From: Hetaerina americana
Lineage: Eukaryota; Arthropoda; Insecta; Odonata; Calopterygidae
Assembly: GCA_022747635.1 (NCBI GenBank)
Contig: JAKTNV010000005.1
Span: forward strand, 89,605,469 to 89,669,468
DNA length: 64,000 bases
Direction of reading: 5' to 3'
Shown: in pieces, positions 58,186 through 64,000 of the stretch
Numbering within the stretch: the stretch's first letter is position 1
Layout of the letters: every line of letters starts with the position of its first letter
Position numbers and translations under genes: made by a program
Notes under the pieces: generated by a model
Databases searched by the model: none
What the model saw: the letters and a program-made list of their open reading frames with translations, nothing else
What the model was told of the DNA's origin: nothing

Positions 58186-59094
58186 AAGTTTAGTTTACTC
58201 AGGTTCCTTTGGTGCGTGCTGCCTATCAGGCCGATGACTGTGTGTCGAAGACGTGGAGTAGAACAAAATGCAATATTTGCGTAGATTCATTTCCGATGGC
58301 TTCCGATGGCGGTGGATGTCAGTCGGGTTTATGTGCACCGTTTGAAGGGATGTCTGCGATCCCCCGAGTTGATGTTTTTAGTGCGTTTATTTCTGTTTCT
58401 TTCATGCTGCCAACCTCATTCAGTCGGACTTACTCGTTCTGATGTCCTTTGTCACTTACTGCCAGTATTTTGGTCTCGACCTTCCCCTTTCTGACTCTGG
58501 CTCCTCTACCGTTATCTTTCTTTTCTTAGAGTATGTCTAATTGTTTTCTGATTATGTCATTTTTGGCGACACATTTTTTCCTCGCACGATTTACAGCAAA
58601 TTCACAAACGTTAGCGCCTTACAAATCTTGACCTAGACATCTTTCTCCTCTTTTTCTAAGTATCTTCAGTCCATGCCATACGTCTCAATGACTGCTTGCG
58701 GGGGCTGTAGTGCGGAAGATTTAAACTTCATTTGCATGATGACGCACACGCATTTATTTCTTCAGACTGATCCAGAATACTACACCTCCACTGATGTATT
58801 CCCTTCATAGTAGAATGAGTGATTCGAGCGAGCAATTTGCGATTTCAATCACAGACACCTAGTGTTTGAGGAAATATTGACAATTATCACGTGACAATAT
58901 TCCAAGCACAAAATGGTCATGATTAACATTAGTCAGAGTCGTGTGTGTGAAGAACCCCAATCATTCTGGAGCACTCTCCGATATGGCCACATATTTACGC
59001 ATTCGAGTTTGCGCTCGTGGGCGTGAGACGAATCTCCAAGTTCTGAATGCTCAGCTAGCTGCCGCCTCGTGAAAGCCTATTAGGGTGGTTTAAA
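58186..59094. other. Unassigned DNA
   Basis: No gene recognised. Confidence 0.4.
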
Positions 59095-59350
59095 ATGTGG
59101 ATGGATGATTCCTCGCCGTGTGCCGGGGAGAGGGGCGGATGGGAATGCTTTTACTCCGGTTGCGTTGTCATTACGGGGGGGGGGGAGGGAGGGCGGCTTG
59201 GGTGGGTGGGGTGGGGTGTTGGGGGGAGCATGGAAGGCAGTTCTCCTTCTTCGGAGGTGGAAGGGAGAGGATCAAGGAAGAAGAGGAGTCGGATGGAATG
59301 GGATTCTAAGTGGATGGATTATTCATTTAACTCGAAACGCATTTGCTGAA
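59095..59350. other. G-rich block with quadruplex potential
   Basis: G-runs are dense at 59176-59228 on the plus strand. ORFs here are Gly/Arg-rich and rejected. Confidence 0.6.
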
Positions 59351-59454
59351 TTGCCGGTTGAGTCGGACGTGGGGATGATATGTTATGGCGTGTTGGTTCG
59401 CGAGAGACGAAGCACCTCTTTTCTCCGCGGAGAAGTGTAAGGGGGCGCTTACTC

Positions 59455-59455
<1 letters not shown>

Positions 59456-59521
<66 letters not shown>
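59456..59521. repeat. (AT)n microsatellite
   Basis: About 66 bases of uninterrupted AT directly before the foldback element. Confidence 0.97.
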
Positions 59522-59522
<1 letters not shown>

Positions 59523-59526
59523 CTTG

Positions 59527-59700
59527 AACAGCAACAAAACATTTGTACACATTAAAAGAACACTCACACGTAATTCTTTTAATGTGTACTTATATTGTTT
59601 GTTGCTGTCTAAGTCAATTGCTGTCATTACTTCTATAACTTCAGATGAAGACGGATTGTTTCCGTCGAAATATCAAGAAATAACGTGTGAGTGTTCTTCT
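59527..59700. repeat. Compound foldback element
   Basis: GAACAGCAACAAAACATTTG... (59527-59560) is inverted at 59574-59608, giving a hairpin with a 13-base loop. The loop-side 16 bases AAGAACACTCACACGT (59556-59571) are inverted again at 59683-59698. Between them lies GACGGA-TTGTT-TCCGTC (59650-59666) followed by GAAA. Overlapping inverted repeats allow two alternative structures. Confidence 0.8.
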
Positions 59701-59775
59701 TTTTTTGTGTTTCTATATTGTGTGTTACTGTGTATTATACTATTCGGCACTTCCGTGTTACGTCTACGAAAGCAT

Positions 59776-59821
59776 ATATATACATATATATATGTATAAT
59801 ATTTATATATAAATATATATA
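59776..59821. repeat. (AT)n microsatellite, interrupted
   Basis: AT tract with TACATA, GTATAA and AAATA interruptions. Confidence 0.85.
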
Positions 59822-60500
59822 TCACCGCTCGCCCCCTTCGCTTGCGCCCCCTATTCTTCCACCCCCCTCTCCCACCATCACCCGCCCGCGACGCGATTCG
59901 TCCGAAATGTTTGCATTAGTTAAGTGTGGAACCTCACCTTCCCCTCTCCCCTTCTCCCCAAGTGGGGCCCCAGGAGATCGTATTGCGCTGCGTGAAACAT
60001 GCCGGGAGAGTGGGCGGGGGAGGATTGGCGATGAGTTTCTACGTTCGGCCTTAAGGTTTAGCTAGATTGTTCGCGCGTGATGCGGCGAGGGATTGCATGA
60101 ATGAAAATAGCGCGCGTCAGGGAATGTCGTGTTTCGCGAGGGCCGATTTACTCCTCCTCAATGGATTGCCGCCGAAGTTGCAGTTTCATGACTGAGTCTT
60201 TGGGATTCCGGAGGATGCTAGAAGAGCTCGATTGCTGAGTTGCTTCTTGCTGATGAGCACGAGCGGATGGATGAGAGAGAGAGAGAGGGGGGGGGCACGG
60301 ATGGTTTGGTGGGAGGTAGAGGCGGCAGCCATGACGAAAAGCAACGGGTGAATGTGGGGGTGGGGAAGGGAGGGAGGGCTCGGCCGCACAGCTTATAGAG
60401 ACACATCCAATGGGCGTCATGCGCTTCTTAGGCTCGAATTATTCTCGGAAAGCCCTTGTAACGTGGGTCGGAGACCTGCAAACACTTTGAAATCGCACCT
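59822..60500. other. GC-rich block, C-rich then G-rich
   Basis: C-rich at 59826-59970 and G-rich at 60010-60030 and 60270-60380 on the plus strand, with CpGs. No gene is supported. Confidence 0.45.
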
Positions 60501-60647
60501 CGACCTACGTAGGTGGCCAGTGCGGGTCCATCGTATCACCTCAACTCCCGCATTATTTTCACTTTTTTACAGAAAAATTAAAAAAAGGCCCCATTGATTT
60601 TTCTGACCTGTTAGGATGGAAGAAAAAAATATTAAAATATATCCATG

Positions 60648-60683
<36 letters not shown>

Positions 60684-60709
60684 TCATATATATATATAAG
60701 TATATACAT
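60648..60709. repeat. (AT)n microsatellite
   Basis: AT tract broken by CATTC and AAG, directly upstream of SINE-2. Confidence 0.93.
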
Positions 60710-60711
60710 AT

Positions 60712-60992
60712 AGTGTGGGTCGCGGTAGTCCTGGGGGTAGAGCGTTGGACTACTGACCGGAGGGTCCCGGTTTCGATTCCTTGGCAAGGCACTCAGGGAA
60801 CCTGCAGCTCCACCCAAGGTATGTGATTTTTCGGGAACAAGATCTTCCTGGGAAACCATAACCGGCACAGAGAAAGGAACTGGCCCCCCTACCGTGATGT
60901 GTGAATTTCAAACGCCGTCGGGTTTAGTACTGGGCGAACTCTACCATCACCTACCAAACCGACCTTAGGGTTCATTACTGTGTTTATGGTTA
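60712..60992 (+). mobile_element. SINE-2, most complete copy
   Basis: The head has GGGGGTAGAGCGTTGGACTA (A-box region) and GGTTTCGATTCC (B box, one change from GGTTCGANTCC). The body runs through GTATGTGATTTTTCGGGAAC, AAGATCTTCCTGGGAAACC, GGAACTGGCCCCCCTACCG and GTTTAGTACTGGGCGAACTC, ending CCTTAGGGTTCATTACTGTG. About 280 bases. A tRNA-like head plus an unrelated body is the standard SINE layout; it has no coding capacity. Confidence 0.88.
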
Positions 60993-61250
60993 CAAATACA
61001 CAAATATGCATATAAAAATTTGGAATATTGTTTGGTTGTCCTGGGTGCGTGGAGGAATAGACTCTTGTTAAAATTGCATTTGTAAAAAGTTTTGAGATAT
61101 ATATTTTGGACAGCCCTAAATTGAATGGGCAAACTTGCTTGCGAATGAAGCTGTGAAATTTGTGGAGAAGTACTTTAAAAAAATCACTTTCCGCGAAATG
61201 GAGTGAGGCAAACCCACATGGGAGCATCCCAAACGAGATATATGTTCCCC
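60993..61250. other. Unassigned DNA
   Basis: No feature recognised. Confidence 0.3.
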
Positions 61251-62040
61251 AGGGTTCCTTTTATCGAGTGAAGGAAGAGGAGAAATATTTGATTAGATGA
61301 CTCAAAAGACGGTGGATGGCTTCAAATTAATTCCAATTACGGAGACGCGACCGATTGTCTCTGTGATTAGAACCCGGTTTGTTCGTGGGAGACGGTTTGC
61401 CCGGAAATTCGTAGCCTTCCCAGGTCGTTGCTTCTGGCCATGCTATGGGCGGGTCAGGGGGGGGGGCGCGGAGGGTGGCGGTGGAAATAAAAATGGCATG
61501 TGCCCCTTCGGTGAATGACGTCTTGTGCTTTGCAGCAATTCCCTTCGGCACTTCCTGCCTCGGAAATTGCTTCTTCGGATTCCGCGAGGCCAAAAACTCG
61601 AGGATTTTTTTCCACGAATAATTAAAACTTAGGATCGCATCGAAAAACAAAGAAGCAAGCCTCTTTGCGCTTCCCGTGATATTTATCCGTGCCGGCGCAA
61701 GTATGGGGCAGTTGTAAAAGTTACGCAAAACCCCGTTCATAAAATGTAACAGCGGTCTCAGAATGAAACAGACTTAATTAAACGCCTTAACGTTCTTAAA
61801 GGCATAATAGAGCCTCATGGAATTACAAGTTCACTTTGATGTTAATGTCGGCCCGGAATTCCTCGCTGCAATCAAGATGTTAGTCCGAGGGCGCAATCCT
61901 TAATACTCGGGCGGCAGGCAGCCATACCATGCCCACGCTCATGAGATGGCTCGTCCGCAGCTGAAGACAACGGCCGGTATGGGAGTTCAAATATATTCGC
62001 CCAAAATATTAACGCGAGAGCGGAATTTCTCATAACAGGC
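61251..62040. other. Unassigned, moderately GC-rich DNA
   Basis: A 137-codon minus-strand frame (61327-61740) has non-repetitive composition but no recognisable domain, signal peptide or splice context. A G-run lies at 61457-61469. Confidence 0.4.
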
Positions 62041-62560
62041 CCCGGCGGGTTTTTAGCACGGTGCGCGCGTTACAATGTGTTCCTGGGAGGTTGCTTTCAC
62101 CCCCCCCCAACACCCCCTATCCATCCCCGCGATTCCCTCCCCTTCCCCCGCAACTGTCTTTTCCATCCTCCCTTGGTTCGTTCTCTCCCCTCCCCCCCTA
62201 CTACACCCGAACCCCAAACACACACGTTCGTACACACACAAGTCGACCGCCCCCATTCCCGCTCGCTACTCTGCTGGCCTTGTTGTTGTTGCTAAGCACC
62301 GGCGCACCCTGCCTCGGGGCTCCACGGTACGAGGCAAGGCCACATGGGACACTTTACCCGAGTTCTGTGGGCAAGTTTGCAAAACTCGCATAATGCTCCA
62401 CGCGGTTTGCTACATGCTGTACGAGACGGTGTCCGAGGTGGAGAGGAAATGATTGCGGTCCCTGCGCCACCCCCGCCATCCCTCCCACCCCTCCCATTCT
62501 CCTCCCACCCTCCTTCACACCATCCCCTCCTCCCGCTCACAAATGCAATGGATGGCAAAC
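62041..62560. other. C-rich block with a hydrophobic-peptide frame
   Basis: C-runs at 62100-62115 and 62185-62210. A plus-strand frame at about 62259-62393 contains LATLLALLLLLSTGAPCLGA, which looks like a secretory signal, but there is no ATG directly before it and it soon reaches a stop. A different frame in the same place encodes FCGQVCKTRIMLHAVCYM. Neither is recognised. Confidence 0.3.
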
Positions 62561-63079
62561 TCACTCTTGAGATGATATTCGTTTCAACCGTTTCTCGTAG
62601 TTTCCCGCGGTTTGCCTCTCCCCTCCGCTGCGCTCTCGCCCGCCGTCTCTTAAATATACGCTCCGAGTGGGCATTTCACGTGAAGTTTCAGGCGGAGGCG
62701 GCTTCAGTCCCCGAAAAATGCGGCGGGAGGTACGTACGTTTGTACAAGTGGGGTGAGGCGGAAAGGGCTGCAAATTTGTCCGAGCAGTTGCCCACCACGC
62801 AAACGGCACTACTGCTACTGCTGCTCGCTCTTGAATGGCGGGCGATAGACGAGACGCAGTGGGTGTGCGACACAAGATATGATGATCCATGCTTCACACA
62901 AGTAGGTGTAATCATTTCCGAACTAAAATGTAGCTGCGCTGTCTTAAGCTCTTGTTTTGGAATATAGGCTCCAGGACATCGTGAATGAGGCTGAAAGAAG
63001 CAGTGACTGATCCGTTGGAAAAGAATAGAAGATGGTATTCGATAAAATAAATATTATTATTCGAGTTCATTCCTCATAA
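62561..63079. other. Unassigned DNA
   Basis: GC-rich to 62880 and AT-rich after. A 207-codon frame spanning 62344-62967 lacks any recognisable domain. Confidence 0.4.
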
Positions 63080-64000
63080 GGAAATTGGAAACTGCAGTCA
63101 TGCGATACGGGGAATATGTGGATAGAATAACAAAAATATAGGTTTATCTGGAAGAGTATTGGGGAAATGTGATGAAAATTTCAATGCAACAATTTCAGAG
63201 TGTAAAAATCATTCGCCTTGCCTGGGATATCCCAGGCAAGGCGAATGATTTTTACACTCTGAAATTGTTGCATTGAAACGCACATTAGCGGATGACTCCG
63301 TTAAAAGTTACTGTTGCGGCAACTCCCGCAGTTTCTTTGGAATGTGATGAAAAGGACAAAAAGCTGTAGTCATGAGATACGGGGCGTTTTCTGGGCATTA
63401 CCCTCACTCGCGACCGATCCTGGGTGAAACACATACGGAGAATATGTGAACAGACTAACAAAAAGATAGGATTTGTTAGATGAGGACTGGGAAAATGTGG
63501 AAAAAGGTCAAAGAGAAATGCTATATTTCCCTGGTTAGGCCTCATTTAGAATTATATCCTTGTAGTATAAATGGGATCCTCACGAAGTTGGATTAATTGG
63601 CGAATTGGATCGCGTGCAGCGTAGAGGAGCTAGATTTATAAAACGTTGTCATGATAAAATTAGTTGCGTATCCAAAATATTAGAGCAGCTAGGCTTGGAA
63701 TCACTCACGGAGAGAAGTTTGGATTACAGATTGAAGCTCTTGCATTAATTGGAAGGGCGTCTCTGTAGCGTTGAAATTGAAAATATATTATCACCACCCT
63801 CGTACTACGGTAGACGAGATCATTTTAGTAAAATTGGAGATATTAAGTGTAGAACAGATAGCTTTAAGATGCCATTTTTTCTACGAACAATAAGGAATCA
63901 AAATAACATCATCCGACCACGATAGGGGTAAAAATATTCGGGTCTAAATTAATCTAGTGTGTACTACCACACACCCTAACGGTGGCTTACAGGGTACTTT
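63080..64000 (+). mobile_element. LINE-B 3' region, interrupted by SINE-3 and partly duplicated
   Basis: After the SINE, frames read GITLTRDRSWVKHIRRICEQ, TNKKIGFVR, then (shifted) SLVRPHLE, LDRVQRRGARFIKRC, LGLESLTERSLDYRLKLL and PPSYYGRRDHFSKIGDIKC-like sequence, the ordered C-terminal blocks of a LINE ORF. The stop is followed by the LINE-B 3' UTR and a degraded terminal hairpin (63960-63995). The window ends at or near the element's end. The part before the SINE (63080-63178) is a shortened duplicate of 63360-63520 (GCAGTCATGCGATACGGG, GAATATGTGGATAGAATAAC). Several frameshifts make it non-functional. Confidence 0.78.
63179..63340 (+). mobile_element. SINE-3 insertion with perfect 100-bp palindrome
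   Basis: A 162-bp insertion between two perfect copies of AATGTGATGAAAA (63166-63178 and 63341-63353). It starts with a perfect, spacerless 100-bp palindrome (63179-63278, centre GATATC) and continues as the SINE-3 body (GCACATTAGCGGATGACTCC ... CCCGCAGTTTCTTTGG). The tRNA head is truncated at CCCAGGCAAGGCG. It is the same SINE as at 48 kb, again with its 5' portion inverted in front of itself. Confidence 0.88.

Noticed and set aside
61327..61740. Minus-strand ORF of 137 codons
   Set aside because: No recognisable domain, no start or splice support, and moderate GC content makes chance likely.

Overview
The window looks like a repeat-dense, gene-poor stretch of an animal nuclear genome, most likely an arthropod and probably an insect. 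This rests on an intact mariner transposase, several decayed mariner families, several LINE families with short repetitive 3' tails, tRNA-derived SINEs with 10-15 bp target-site duplications, and many long (AT)n microsatellites. No bacterial-type operon, rRNA, CRISPR array or complete host gene was found. Nothing in the sequence fixes the genus.

Layout. 1-2953: two nearly identical mariner copies in direct orientation; the first has an intact 357-residue DD34D transposase, the second is a rearranged foldback copy with 150-bp inverted ends. 4334-5310: two LINE-B 3' ends in opposite orientation, followed by a possible small exon. 6.2-14 kb: unassigned DNA, strand-asymmetric C-rich or G-rich blocks, an ORF with a perfect 60-bp internal duplication, and a decayed mariner-B. 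14-26 kb: a near-perfect palindrome, a candidate exon, LINE-A debris, a decayed mariner-C, a tRNA-type SINE and a foldback element. 26-40 kb: mostly unassigned DNA with GC blocks, one SINE, a decayed mariner-D and a second foldback element. 40.2-41.9 kb: a broken LINE on the minus strand, split by a SINE. 42-48 kb: extreme polypyrimidine DNA, the longest AT tract, LINE-A, a nested SINE/LINE locus, and a 539-bp SINE insertion with perfect 153-bp inverted arms. 50-58 kb: mariner-B interrupted by LINE-A, two degraded SINE-5 copies, more LINE-A 3' ends and a LINE-D C-terminal fragment. 59-64 kb: G-rich DNA, a complex foldback, a full SINE-2 copy, and a LINE-B 3' region carrying a second SINE insertion with a perfect 100-bp palindrome.

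How the parts relate. Nearly every recognisable gene belongs to a mobile element. The autonomous candidate is mariner-A, whose transposase could mobilise both local copies. LINEs A and B end in alignable 3' hairpins with two compensatory base-pair changes. The SINEs have RNA polymerase III style A and B boxes and presumably depend on LINE enzymes, as their target-site duplications suggest. The most unusual signal is that two insertions of the same SINE, 15 kb apart, both have an inverted snapback copy of their own 5' part and both lie inside a target-site duplication.

Limits. Family letters (mariner-A to D, LINE-A to D, SINE-2 to 5) are local labels, not database names. Most boundaries of decayed elements are approximate. 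Three short candidate exons are offered at low confidence.
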